Positions 31,801-39,825 of a stretch of 39,825 nucleotides of DNA are shown here, piece after piece (the stretch's first letter is position 1; every line of letters begins with the position of its first letter). The DNA is taken from assembly GCA_964346725.1 (NCBI GenBank), contig CAYFVM010000022.1, positions 1 to 39,825 on the forward strand, read 5' to 3'. Below the pieces are notes generated by a model. The model worked only from the letters and a program-made list of their open reading frames with translations, was not told the DNA's origin and did no database searches. The translations under genes and the position numbers were made by a program. Origin of the DNA: UBA1715 sp964346725 (GTDB lineage: Bacteria > Bacteroidota > Bacteroidia > Bacteroidales > UBA1715).

Positions 31801-34800
31801 TGAGTAGTCATTGAAAAATGGTTGGTTGTGGTTGGTGCTGCAAGGTAAATCACAGAAATTGATCTATCTGCAGAATCTTGACACGATTTGCCATCAACAT
31901 ACGAATATCTAATAGTATATGTATCGCTTACTGCACCATTTTTCTTAGGATTGAAAATTCCAGTCTGACTTATTGCATCAGCAACTTCCAAAACGGACCA
32001 TGTGCCCGTTCCTGCTCCATTTGTGCCATAATCTACGGAAACTTCAATTTCTTCTGCATCAGAGGTATAACAAACCGATGATGTTGTTTCGGTAAATGTA
32101 ATTTTTGGCAGCGCTTGAATGGTAGTTGTGACCTTTGCGCGCGGACTTTCACAGGCTATACTACTTGATGTTTCTATAGCTGTGTAAGCCACATAATAGG
32201 AAGTCTCTCCGATTGTTGTATTATCAGTTTGAGTGTAGGAAGACAAAGTGTTTACGATAGGATTTCCATCAGCATCGTACCATTTCCATTCCTCTACGGT
32301 TATTCCTGTTTGCGGAATTGCGGACATTGATTGTAATGTTTTACCAGAACAAGCCACATCATTTGTTACAGTTGGCATAGCCCATGGGCAACTAACAATG
32401 GTAACTGACTGACTTGCTTTTTCACTTTCGCAACCGCGCACCGTCTGACTTACCCAATATGTTTTATCTCTTACAACTGTGCCGTCATCTCCTGTTTCCC
32501 AAGGATTGTCGTTGCTTTCAAACGTTGTTTTGTCAGTGTTATACCAAGATACTACGGCGCCCGTTTCTATGTTCGTTGCCGTAACTTCTACCGCAACCGG
32601 ATGCGCAATAATGCCATTGTATGGGGTTGTTACGGGTATTTCAGGATATTCTACTGAAAAATCTTTTGTTTGCGAATTTACACAACCGTTTCCGTCAGTA
32701 TATGTATATGATACTGTGTACATTCCGTCATTTTTACCATTCACCGTTGGGTCTACAATTCCATCGGCAGAAATTCCGGCAACTGCAGTACCCAATGTTT
32801 TGTCGGTCATAGCCCATGTGCCGCCGGTTAATAGGCTTGTACTTGTGCCGTTCACCGTTGCTTGTACTGCTTTTTTGCCGGCAGCATAGCACAATACATC
32901 ATTCGCACTTAAAGGACTAATGACAATTTCAGGTAACGAATTTACCGTCATTGTAACTGATGCGTACGGACCGAAACACGTTCCTCCTGCACCATCATCA
33001 CCATCTTGGCGAACTTGGAAGGTGTATGTGCCCGCAACGGAAGTATATCCACCAATAGTTGCCACGTTTAACGCAGCAGTAGAGCCAATATTTGCATTGA
33101 TACTATCAATCCATTCAAATGTTGTTCCCGTTCCTGTTGCCGTAATTGTTGGTAACGCATCGCCGGCACAAATAGCTACCGGAGACACCGAAGGCATTGG
33201 TGTTGGACATTCTACTATATTCCAAGTAGACGTTGCCGGTGCACTTTTACAGCCATTCAACGTTTGCGTTACTGCATATTCATACGAACCTTTTGCACTA
33301 ATGTGAGTGCTATACATTGCGATTGGCGACGAGGTTCCGATTTCCGTTCCTCCGTCATTTTTTACGCTCAGCGTTGCTCCCAAAGCATCTGCATACGAAA
33401 TTGTCATAGCCGGAAGAGACGCTATTTTGCTCACACTCCATACTTGCGGTGTGCCAATTCCGGTACCGGTTGGAGCAAGAACATTTGTTACTTCAAAAAT
33501 TTCACTTGTGGTGTTTTCACACGTCGCAGCACCTGTGCCGCTTCCCCAAACTTCTTGCGTAGCCAATTCAATCGTGGTTTGCGTTGTGCCGGTTGCCGAG
33601 GCGTTATATTGCGTTGTCCACACGTTGCCCGTCAAACCGGTGCCACTTAATGTAGAGGTAACGCTTCCACCGCTAGTTGGTGCATATGCCACAGTAATTT
33701 CATTCGTAGTGCTACAAATAACTCCAGGGTTTGTGATTTTTGGATTTGGTAATGCATGAACCAAAACATTCACCGGCGTTGCGGCACTGAAACAATGGTC
33801 TGTTTCATAATATTCAGCCACATAGATGGTAATTGTTTTATCGGCTGAAAATTGATCTTTCGTAACCGTGTATGTTGTACCAGATGCGTCGGCAGCAGCT
33901 TGTGCATCAGGCAAACTTGCGATAGTTCCAGAAGGAACTGATGTTTTATCAATAAACCAACAGAAATTGTCAGCACTCGTTTGATTTGATGTTGCCATTA
34001 TTTCCAAATCGGAAGCACCATCAACGCACGCATGGTATGTTTGTGCCGTTGGCGCTTTTGCCTTACAGTCGGTTATGGTAAGCGTTCCTTCGGCGGGAAT
34101 ACTCTGGCAACCGTTTAGTGTTTGCGTAGCATAGGCAGAATAAGTGCCTACATCCATTTTACTATCAGTATTTGCGTCAACAAACGTCAATTGATAGTCG
34201 GTTGTGGTTGCAACAACGGTTGTGGTTGTGTCTGCAGCTAAGTACCACTGAATATCGGTACCTGTTGCTGTCAAATTTGGCACGAGCGACTGACCTGTTA
34301 CATCAAGATTTGATGCACTAGCCGACTGCACATCGGGAGCGTCAGTATGGTTGACCATGATAGAATGACTAACTTCGGCGGCGCTACAACCATTTGCATC
34401 TGTATAATTGAATGTTATGGTGTTTAGTCCTTTAATGGCAGGAGTTGGAGTAAACGTTTTGCCACTCACGCCCATTCCTGCAAATGTTCCTTCGGTAGAG
34501 GTTGCACCATTAATTTTCGTAGTCAAAGAAATTGGCGAAGCATAATCGCATATATCGGTAATATTTGCACTAATATCCGCAACCGGACGAGCGTGTATGG
34601 TAATTTGCGTAGAAGTGCTTCCCGCACAACCATTTCCATCAGTATATGCCAATGAAATTGTGTGTAATGCAGCAGTTTGACCTGCCGAATTAAATGCGCC
34701 CGTTGTGGCATCTACGCCAGTCAATGTGGCACTTGTGTAATTGTAGGTTTGCGTTTTTGTACCGGTTGTATTATAGGTACCGGTCATTTTCATAGTAACG

Positions 34801-37800
34801 GCACTTACACTTCCTCCCGATTCACACAAACCCGTTACACTCGGTGTTATAGCAATAGTTGGCATAGCAAAAACTTCGACACTCGTAGTTGCTGCTGTTG
34901 CCATTGCACAACCTGCGTCAGATTTGAAACTATATGAAATAGGATGTGCGCCCGCTGTTGCAAGACTTGGTGTAAAGGTCGCCGTAGTTTCAGAGGCTTT
35001 TGTTACATCGCCAGTCCAGGTTCCCGTACCTGACAAGCCAGTTGGTGTAACTGTAGCAGTCAATGTTTGCGCAGTGCTTACCGATTTACATTCATCCGTT
35101 AACGCCGACAATGTTGCTGTTGGAACGGCATTGACCGTAATTGCCTTAGTTGCTGCACCTTCGCAACCTGCCGCATTAGTAACCAATACAGAAACGGTAT
35201 AATTTCCGACCGGCACCGTAGATTTGAATGTAGGATTTGCAATATCCGTTGCACTCAAATATGAATTATCGTCGCACGACCATGTTTGCGTAGTATAGGT
35301 ATCGTCCAATGAAAGACTTGCTGCGGTTCCGTAACAAACTGCACCATCATTGGCGGTAGTTCCACTTGTTTCTGTTACCAAAATTGTAGGATATAATTTA
35401 TCCATAACGATAACCATAACTTCGCCACGAGTAGGACTTTCACATGCACTCACTACTTGCGATACATAATATTTGTCGCCGGTAACAGCATTTGCCGTTG
35501 ATGGTGTTGGAGCCGTTGCGTTTCCTGCTCCTCCAGTTGATGCCGAATACCACAAAAGTGTAGCTCCAGTTGCTGCAGTTACATAATTATCTAAAGACTC
35601 TGTAGGATCATTCAAACATTTTGAGAAATTTGTAGTTGTAGGTGCGGCAGGAATGGCATTCACCGTAATTGATGCATTTGCCACGGCACTTTTGCAACCA
35701 AATTGACTCGTGTATACATACGTAATAGCTTGTGCTCCTTCTGTGTTTGCCGTAAAGGTGGCGGTAGTTTCGGTGTCCTCAGTTGCACCAGTCCATACGC
35801 CGGTTCCTCCTGTTTCGCTCGGAGTAGCTGTTACGGTAGTTGTTGCTCCTTTACACAATGTGGTTTTATCAGCAGTTACACTTGCCGTAGGTGTTGGATA
35901 CACTGAAATAGTTCCCGATTTAGTTCCTTTACAACCTTGGGCATCTTCTACTGCAACGGTAATCGTGTAATCAGTTTTGCTTGTCACAGTTTGGGCTGTA
36001 AATGTAGGTGCTGCCAATGACGGATTGTTAAGGTACGAAAGTGCCGTTCCCGACCAAACAATAGAAGAGTAGGATGTTGCCTGCGGCAAACTTATTTTAG
36101 TTGCTTCCGTTATACACAAACTTGCATCGTCAATTGTTATTGTAGGATCAGGATTTGCGTTGACCGTAACAGTAAGACCTGCGCGATCACTTTCGCAACC
36201 GTTTAATTCTTGGCTCACATAGTAGGTAGTTGTTGACTCGGCAGACGTATTTGTACTTGGAGCTGTTGTACTTGAGGTTCCACCCGTTTGGAAGGTACCA
36301 TACCATAATAACGTTGCACCGGTAGTTGCGGTTGCCGTCAATGTTTGTGATGCATCGCCTATACAGAAAGAAAGATTTTGCACTCCCGGAATTGCTGGTT
36401 TTGGATTGAGTGTAACTGTCGTTGTTTTACTTGTTGCAGGACAACTTGCTGCACTTGTATATGCGAGTGTTACAGTACGAGTTTCTTGAGTAGTAACGGT
36501 ACCACTCACTGTGGCTATTTTGCCAGTGCCAGTTGCATTAGTCCACGTGAAATTGCCATCTCCGCTATCGCTTACAGTAGCAGTAACCGTGGCAGTTTCA
36601 CCAGGACAAATAGATGCGTTATCAACCGTGAGTGTATTTATTGTTGGATTTGCGTTAATGGTAACAGTGGTAGCATCGGTGTCCTCACAACCATTAAGAG
36701 AAACCTTCACCGTGTAGTCTCCTGACATTGCAGTGGTTGTTGAAGTTATTGTTGGAGATGCCAACGATGAATTATAACTATTCGGTCCCGACCATAAATA
36801 GGTCACGCTTGGCGTTGCACACGTTGCCGTTAGCGTAACTGGATTTCCTGCGCAAACGTCTCCACTATTTGAAACTGTTACCGATGGTTGCTCTTTAATT
36901 TTTATTGTTGTAGAACCCGTCAAGGTTGTAGCGGTACAATACGCATCTTTCAACGCAGAGATTGTATATGTGTATTCTCCCACAGCACTAGGTGCCGATG
37001 GCGAATATGTTGTAGCACTTGCTGTTTGGTTCGCATATGAATTTTTCGTATCACTATATGAGAAAGTAAACGGAGCTGTTCCCGAGAATGTGAATGTTGG
37101 CGCAGTTATGGTTTTTCCAAAGCAATACTCACTGCCTCCAGTCACCGAGACAACCGCAGGTATGGCTTTCACCGTAATGGTTACTTGCGAAGAATCCTTA
37201 CACGCATCAGTTGCATCTTTATCGGCAACTACCACAATATACGTTCCCGTTTCATTCACTGTTTGCGCTAATGTCGCTCCCACCGTTGGACCTGCTATTA
37301 TGTTTGCATCGTCAATAGAACCTTTGTACCATGTGTATGAAAACAAGGTTGCATCTGTTTGCGAAGCAGGAGTTAACGTAGCTGTTTCTCCTTGACAAAG
37401 AATATTATTAGCATCGCTGCTAGTAATTGTGGGTTTTACAGGTGTGTTACATGTTGGCACGGTGCAATTGAACCCAACGGTATTTGAAAATCCATACATT
37501 GAACAACCATCAGTGTTTGTCCCTTTGGCTACCGCATCGGCAAGAGTTTGTGTTTCGGCAAATACTGCACGATACTCTACAAAACCTTCATCTGCGCTAT
37601 TGTAGGTAACAAATGCTGCTGACGAAACGTAAGACCAAGTAGCTCCTCCGTCGAGAGACTTTTGCCAAGCCTTTCCAAAACTAGGATAAGCGGCTGACCA
37701 TTGTGAGGCGTTGTCAATATTTACATAGTGAACTTCTGTACCACATTGGAAGCCTCCTTTATATACTTGACCACTCGTATTGTCTATCATAATTGTCCCT

Positions 37801-39626
37801 ACAGGAGTTTTTTCGGAACAAATACATACTTTCATGTCATCTATACCATAACGAATCCAATCTGAACTGTTTGCTTTAATTCTAATGGTAACTGCGCCAC
37901 TATAGTTTTGCGCAACGGTGAATGGAATTGCTACATAATCCCAAGTTGTGTTTTGGGTTTTTGTAACTTCTTGCGAAGTCAATGTGTTGCCTCCTCCATC
38001 GAGAATATCCACCAGCAATTTTACCGTTGACCAATCACCCGGCGTGTATATAGCAAATGAAAATTGATAACTTTTGCAATTGCAAAATGGACCATTTATG
38101 GTTTTCTCATACAACACTTTTCCACTCTGATTTTGATATACCATATACAAAAATGCTCCGCTCGTATTGCCTGACGCATCATGCATTACAGGCATATTAC
38201 TTTTTTGTCCACAATACCATGGCGACGACTCCCAATCATGATAGTCGCAATATTCAAAGGCGGTTGATGGCTCTGAAACCAAAGCATATTCTGGATAACT
38301 ATTCGCATTACTTCCAAAACTATGTCCACCCTCTGTAGATGAAATTTTTTCTTTAAATAAATTTAAGGTTTTAACATCAGTGCACCCTATCATTTCTCCT
38401 ACTCCAGCAACACCAAAATCTTGTTGCCAAATGGCTTTCAATCCATCTTTGTATGAACAATCAATTTGAGGAGAAACACCAGCCAAAATGTTTGATATTG
38501 AAAAATACGAACAACCATCTTGCGGTCCACCATTGGCGGCAACATATTCCGCCTGAGTTTTGGCATCAGCTGCCGTATAACCACCACTAATTGCCACGCG
38601 ATAGACATCGGTACTATTCACGTCCATATTTTTCATGGTAATTGTATACTTATCTATGCCACAATATTCAGTCATGTTTGTCCACGTTAAACCATCATCT
38701 GAAGATTTTTGCCAAACATAATACGTGTAATTGTACACATTTGCCCACGCAGTGACAGTTTCGGAAGGAATTGAGAAAACGGCATCATACACACACAAGC
38801 CAGCTACTGAAACACTTTCAGATGAAATAGTGCTGGTAGAAATTGTCTGTGTTGGAATGTCATATTGGTCATCACGGAACAACGATATATCATCAATAAC
38901 AAAGTCATTACCACTTCCCGAAGGTTTGTGGTTAATTACCTTCAACGAATACGTATCGCTGCTGTTTGCCGTAAAATCTATATAGTAATATGACCATTCA
39001 TGCGATTGAAACGGGTCATTGCTCGGACGATCCCAAAGAGGAATATCACCTGTTTCAACAGAACCGACTACAACACCAGTTGTTTTATTTACCACTTGTA
39101 GTGTAAGCGAAGCTCCTACTTCAGCAGCTGACCCATAGTGCGTAACACTCGCAGCATACAATCCGAAACGATAGTTTCTACTATTACAAAGTTGAAAATT
39201 AATATCCTGCGAATACACCTCACGATCGATGCCGGCACCTGAGTTTACAAGCAACATAGCTCCTTTGTCGTTACCGGTATGGTCGCGACCAGGTATCAAA
39301 ATATCGGAAGTATTGCTACATGAAGCCGGACGAGTATATGCCCATTTTACACTACTGGTAATGGCATAGGTTCCATCTATAACTTGACGACACTGATTCC
39401 CAGCACCATCGTTGTCTAAGTATGGCGTACCTGTACCCGTATATTTAGTAATAGCATCAGCAAAGAAAATATGTTCTGCCACTGACATTGATGGGTCAGG
39501 GAAATTTTTCATTATGGTATCTTCGGCAATACCAAAATCTTCACGCCACACCAAATTCCAGTTTTGTGAAAAAAGAGAGGACGTAAGGAGCATGAAAAAT
39601 ACAATGTATAAGGACTTTAGCTTCAT
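28821..39626 (-). CDS. Giant T9SS-exported Ig-like repeat protein (adhesin-like) with gliding-motility-type C-terminal domain
   Basis: A secreted, cell-surface protein of about 3,601 residues, uninterrupted by stops or frameshifts. The N-terminus is a signal peptide (about 1-20, ending LFS). Residues about 22-395 and about 396-725 are two similar modules, each a jellyroll-like domain starting VWREDFG or IWQQDFG, followed by a short segment with W-Q-K-S and ending in GCSYF or GCSMYGFSN. Residues about 730-3400 are roughly thirty Ig-like/PKD-like domains rich in Thr, Ser and Ala, with recurring NGCES/NGCKS units and (Y/F)xxSQ strands. The last 105 residues are a gliding motility-associated (type B, CHU_C-like) sorting domain: FVPNAFSPSNPAHSVRTFHP, YDKWGNLLW, WDGRYEGEMMMSGVYIWRM, KFGSVTLIR. 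T9SS export and surface attachment are inferred from it. The ATG at 39626 is chosen because the promoter lies just upstream. The ligand is unknown. Confidence 0.87.
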   Translation of the reverse strand: MKLKSLYIVFFMLLTSSLFSQNWNLVWREDFGIAEDTIMKNFPDPSMSVAEHIFFADAITKYTGTGTPYLDNDGAGNQCRQVIDGTYAITSSVKWAYTRPASCSNTSDILIPGRDHTGNDKGAMLLVNSGAGIDREVYSQDINFQLCNSRNYRFGLYAASVTHYGSAAEVGASLTLQVVNKTTGVVVGSVETGDIPLWDRPSNDPFQSHEWSYYYIDFTANSSDTYSLKVINHKPSGSGNDFVIDDISLFRDDQYDIPTQTISTSTISSESVSVAGLCVYDAVFSIPSETVTAWANVYNYTYYVWQKSSDDGLTWTNMTEYCGIDKYTITMKNMDVNSTDVYRVAISGGYTAADAKTQAEYVAANGGPQDGCSYFSISNILAGVSPQIDCSYKDGLKAIWQQDFGVAGVGEMIGCTDVKTLNLFKEKISSTEGGHSFGSNANSYPEYALVSEPSTAFEYCDYHDWESSPWYCGQKSNMPVMHDASGNTSGAFLYMVYQNQSGKVLYEKTINGPFCNCKSYQFSFAIYTPGDWSTVKLLVDILDGGGNTLTSQEVTKTQNTTWDYVAIPFTVAQNYSGAVTIRIKANSSDWIRYGIDDMKVCICSEKTPVGTIMIDNTSGQVYKGGFQCGTEVHYVNIDNASQWSAAYPSFGKAWQKSLDGGATWSYVSSAAFVTYNSADEGFVEYRAVFAETQTLADAVAKGTNTDGCSMYGFSNTVGFNCTVPTCNTPVKPTITSSDANNILCQGETATLTPASQTDATLFSYTWYKGSIDDANIIAGPTVGATLAQTVNETGTYIVVVADKDATDACKDSSQVTITVKAIPAVVSVTGGSEYCFGKTITAPTFTFSGTAPFTFSYSDTKNSYANQTASATTYSPSAPSAVGEYTYTISALKDAYCTATTLTGSTTIKIKEQPSVTVSNSGDVCAGNPVTLTATCATPSVTYLWSGPNSYNSSLASPTITSTTTAMSGDYTVKVSLNGCEDTDATTVTINANPTINTLTVDNASICPGETATVTATVSDSGDGNFTWTNATGTGKIATVSGTVTTQETRTVTLAYTSAASCPATSKTTTVTLNPKPAIPGVQNLSFCIGDASQTLTATATTGATLLWYGTFQTGGTSSTTAPSTNTSAESTTTYYVSQELNGCESDRAGLTVTVNANPDPTITIDDASLCITEATKISLPQATSYSSIVWSGTALSYLNNPSLAAPTFTAQTVTSKTDYTITVAVEDAQGCKGTKSGTISVYPTPTASVTADKTTLCKGATTTVTATPSETGGTGVWTGATEDTETTATFTANTEGAQAITYVYTSQFGCKSAVANASITVNAIPAAPTTTNFSKCLNDPTESLDNYVTAATGATLLWYSASTGGAGNATAPTPSTANAVTGDKYYVSQVVSACESPTRGEVMVIVMDKLYPTILVTETSGTTANDGAVCYGTAASLSLDDTYTTQTWSCDDNSYLSATDIANPTFKSTVPVGNYTVSVLVTNAAGCEGAATKAITVNAVPTATLSALTDECKSVSTAQTLTATVTPTGLSGTGTWTGDVTKASETTATFTPSLATAGAHPISYSFKSDAGCAMATAATTSVEVFAMPTIAITPSVTGLCESGGSVSAVTMKMTGTYNTTGTKTQTYNYTSATLTGVDATTGAFNSAGQTAALHTISLAYTDGNGCAGSTSTQITIHARPVADISANITDICDYASPISLTTKINGATSTEGTFAGMGVSGKTFTPTPAIKGLNTITFNYTDANGCSAAEVSHSIMVNHTDAPDVQSASASNLDVTGQSLVPNLTATGTDIQWYLAADTTTTVVATTTDYQLTFVDANTDSKMDVGTYSAYATQTLNGCQSIPAEGTLTITDCKAKAPTAQTYHACVDGASDLEIMATSNQTSADNFCWFIDKTSVPSGTIASLPDAQAAADASGTTYTVTKDQFSADKTITIYVAEYYETDHCFSAATPVNVLVHALPNPKITNPGVICSTTNEITVAYAPTSGGSVTSTLSGTGLTGNVWTTQYNASATGTTQTTIELATQEVWGSGTGAATCENTTSEIFEVTNVLAPTGTGIGTPQVWSVSKIASLPAMTISYADALGATLSVKNDGGTEIGTSSPIAMYSTHISAKGSYEYAVTQTLNGCKSAPATSTWNIVECPTPMPSVSPVAICAGDALPTITATGTGTTFEWIDSINANIGSTAALNVATIGGYTSVAGTYTFQVRQDGDDGAGGTCFGPYASVTMTVNSLPEIVISPLSANDVLCYAAGKKAVQATVNGTSTSLLTGGTWAMTDKTLGTAVAGISADGIVDPTVNGKNDGMYTVSYTYTDGNGCVNSQTKDFSVEYPEIPVTTPYNGIIAHPVAVEVTATNIETGAVVSWYNTDKTTFESNDNPWETGDDGTVVRDKTYWVSQTVRGCESEKASQSVTIVSCPWAMPTVTNDVACSGKTLQSMSAIPQTGITVEEWKWYDADGNPIVNTLSSYTQTDNTTIGETSYYVAYTAIETSSSIACESPRAKVTTTIQALPKITFTETTSSVCYTSDAEEIEVSVDYGTNGAGTGTWSVLEVADAISQTGIFNPKKNGAVSDTYTIRYSYVDGKSCQDSADRSISVIYLAAPTTTNHFSMTTQNTDAVVSADLNGGTTIRWYGALTGGTQLDQGTSWTTGDKGNVVVNKDYFAAQEKEGCYSDRTAANVTIIACPVPSVVISNEEACVYAGAPQLTATAGAWTVTRPAGSVFRYYDSATDGTLLEEKEDGTYTPSLSIAGPYSYWVSEYNGNIAPIGCEGPRTKVTVTMKETAKPTITTNGGLNSVCFGTTNPTFIANNSAGDVYWYEENPGTSGEPVVTSSASGLEFIPAAGEEGLHSVWAVRNNNGCYSASVESQYTVKPNPVAPQTTNNEICFEEQPKTVAATGESNATIVWYADATQSTELQRGTETYQPIQTMVGTYTFFVLQIVDGCAGPTAEAQYKIKSLPSAPQVFAPAKLCEYDAAPILSATGENIVWYASDKITQLATGNSFQTSDMTVGSHPYFASQTVDGCEGPSAPVSYTVGAKPTEPIVKGASMCAGDVDVPTLETNLAIDKWYSDVNVTEISYLATGKTYMPEAETLTGTTTYYVQREQNGCVSAVIPVIMNVIAQPSFSIGNDVTMCVYESAQAIQAQEFTPEITTNSYIGWTVTSGDISKAYIDNEQHTLDMTDVSKTPGTHTISAYYRYRYDNVYCNSETKTITYTVKKRPRTPIVFSTVICNGDEIKNLQAMGTPNMTWNSLSGTTPTTSIGTVYQFDQQDLETGTYQFEVFDNEIYDTEQNLGCESLHDTVSMEVAPAAKTNIFGSDSVCIGATESYYTQYTQGSTYLWDVSGEHLNYAKTDATSVRYVDWMKSGVDTLTVFEQTWAGCEGYDTLIVKIASNPVAKFTWQMPGSSNIIALQDSTIQDTLVYINADGEKVSEEVSYTMSWNYGHQGESEDAVDIVVPYNRRGNTITEGEYVFGYNCPILTVENSFGCKDSYAECIYVNITSSLFVPNAFSPSNPAHSVRTFHPVGYNLQTCEFSIYDKWGNLLWYSNKVENGMFTDSWDGRYEGEMMMSGVYIWRMEATFLDGQEWKGFDDGKGNKTKFGSVTLIR
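29426..37436 (-). repeat. Array of about thirty Ig-like domain coding repeats
   Basis: Degenerate coding repeats, each about 240-300 bases, inside the giant gene. The common elements are a Gly-Cys pair near the end (NGCES, NGCKS, EGCYS, AGCEGP types), a central W-x-G-x(4) strand, and a Y-x-V-S/A/T-Q strand. No two are identical over long stretches in what I could compare by eye, suggesting old duplications. Confidence 0.7.
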
Positions 39627-39648
39627 ATTACGTTTTTTTATTAAAGTA

Positions 39649-39656
39649 CAAATATA
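39649..39656 (-). promoter_or_regulatory. -7 promoter element of the giant gene
   Basis: Reads TATATTTG on the minus strand, 22 bases upstream of the ATG at 39626. It also excludes the upstream in-frame ATG at 39659. Confidence 0.55.
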
Positions 39657-39661
39657 CAATG

Positions 39662-39682
39662 ATAGTGTAAAAAATACACTAT
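39662..39682. promoter_or_regulatory. Perfect inverted repeat over the -33 region of the giant gene's promoter
   Basis: Eight-base arms ATAGTGTA and TACACTAT flank five As. The repeat sits five bases upstream of the -7 element, covering the position where a -33 box would be. It could be a repressor or activator site. A role as a weak hairpin is also possible. Confidence 0.4.
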
Positions 39683-39720
39683 TGTATGTATATTTTTTGG
39701 AAATAGATATTAAAAGATAG

Positions 39721-39749
39721 GAAAGCGAATAGAATTTTTATTCGCTTTC
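39721..39749 (-). terminator. Hairpin downstream of the edge paralogue
   Basis: An 11-base perfect stem (39721-39731 with 39739-39749), 21 bases after the stop of the partial gene. The trailing T-tract is short (TCTTTT), so strength is uncertain. Confidence 0.65.
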
Positions 39750-39770
39750 TTATCGTGTTTATTAGAAAGT

Positions 39771-39825
39771 TTATCGAATCAATGTCACGCTACCGAATTT
39801 GGTCTTCTTGCCATTGCCGGCATCA
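39771..39825 (-). CDS. C-terminal end of a second type B sorting-domain protein (partial)
   Basis: Only the last 17 codons and stop are inside the window. They read DAGNGKKTKFGSVTLIR, almost the same as the end of the giant protein (DDGKGNKTKFGSVTLIR). This is the tail of a gliding motility-associated C-terminal domain. The gene must be another T9SS-exported protein in tandem with the giant gene and transcribed in the same direction. Everything else about it lies outside the window. Confidence 0.8.
   Translation of the reverse strand, partial: DAGNGKKTKFGSVTLIR

Noticed and set aside
30671..37395. Long plus-strand frames (up to 151 codons) opposite the giant gene
   Set aside because: Shadow frames of the repetitive, Thr/Ser-rich coding sequence; low-complexity products without recognisable domains.
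29426..37436. Regularly spaced repeats considered as a CRISPR-like array or satellite DNA
   Set aside because: Repeats are degenerate, of variable length and fully coding in one frame as Ig-like domains; there are no conserved short repeats with unique spacers.

Overview
The window is chromosomal DNA from a low-GC member of the Bacteroidota, most likely the order Bacteroidales. The evidence is a GldB lipoprotein, type IX secretion (T9SS) sorting domains of two kinds, an adjacent pair of glycine-lipid acyltransferases, SPOR and SUMF1-type envelope proteins, and the near absence of Shine-Dalgarno sites. At least 15 transcription units are preceded by the Bacteroidota -7 promoter motif TAnnTTTG. 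Genus cannot be read from the sequence. There is no insertion sequence, prophage, CRISPR array or rRNA operon.

Layout. (1) 1-1313: 3'-truncated cca on the minus strand. (2) 1464-1689: two tRNA-Leu genes and a terminator. (3) 1759-4258: tight operon of a PlsC-type acyltransferase (GlsA-like), a GNAT-type N-acyltransferase (GlsB-like) and a YgjP-type metallopeptidase. (4) 4335-8164: surface-sugar cassette with an unidentified probable glycosyltransferase, a sialic acid/KDN-9-phosphate synthase lacking the SAF domain, a CMP-nonulosonate synthetase fused to a KdsC-like phosphatase, and a methyltransferase. (5) 8213-13796: LpxL-like acyltransferase, GldB, mannose-1-phosphate guanylyltransferase and a T9SS-exported metalloprotease. 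(6) 13866-21560, minus strand: tRNA-Met, an exported SUMF1-fold protein plus WG-repeat lipoprotein, a SPOR protein-purD-membrane protein group, serS, and rpmA/rplU. (7) 21687-23474, plus strand: MORN-type lipoprotein, tRNA-His, GT4 glycosyltransferase. (8) 23542-28717, minus strand: EamA transporter, membrane-anchored phosphoesterase, pgi, GH5 lipoprotein. (9) 28821-39825, minus strand: a giant T9SS-exported Ig-like repeat protein of about 3,600 residues, preceded by the last codons of a second protein with the same C-terminal sorting domain.

How the genes fit together. Much of the window builds the cell surface: glycine lipids, lipid A acylation, GDP-mannose, a CMP-activated nine-carbon sugar and its probable transfer or methylation, and large secreted proteins passed out by T9SS. 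The most distinctive item is the two-gene nonulosonate module at 5279-7326. Both proteins resemble the vertebrate enzymes NANS and CMAS more than classical bacterial NeuB/NeuA. The CMAS-like fusion keeps an apparently active phosphatase domain, so two polypeptides could carry out the whole synthase, 9-phosphatase and CMP-activation route. The giant adhesin-like gene and its edge paralogue are the second notable feature.
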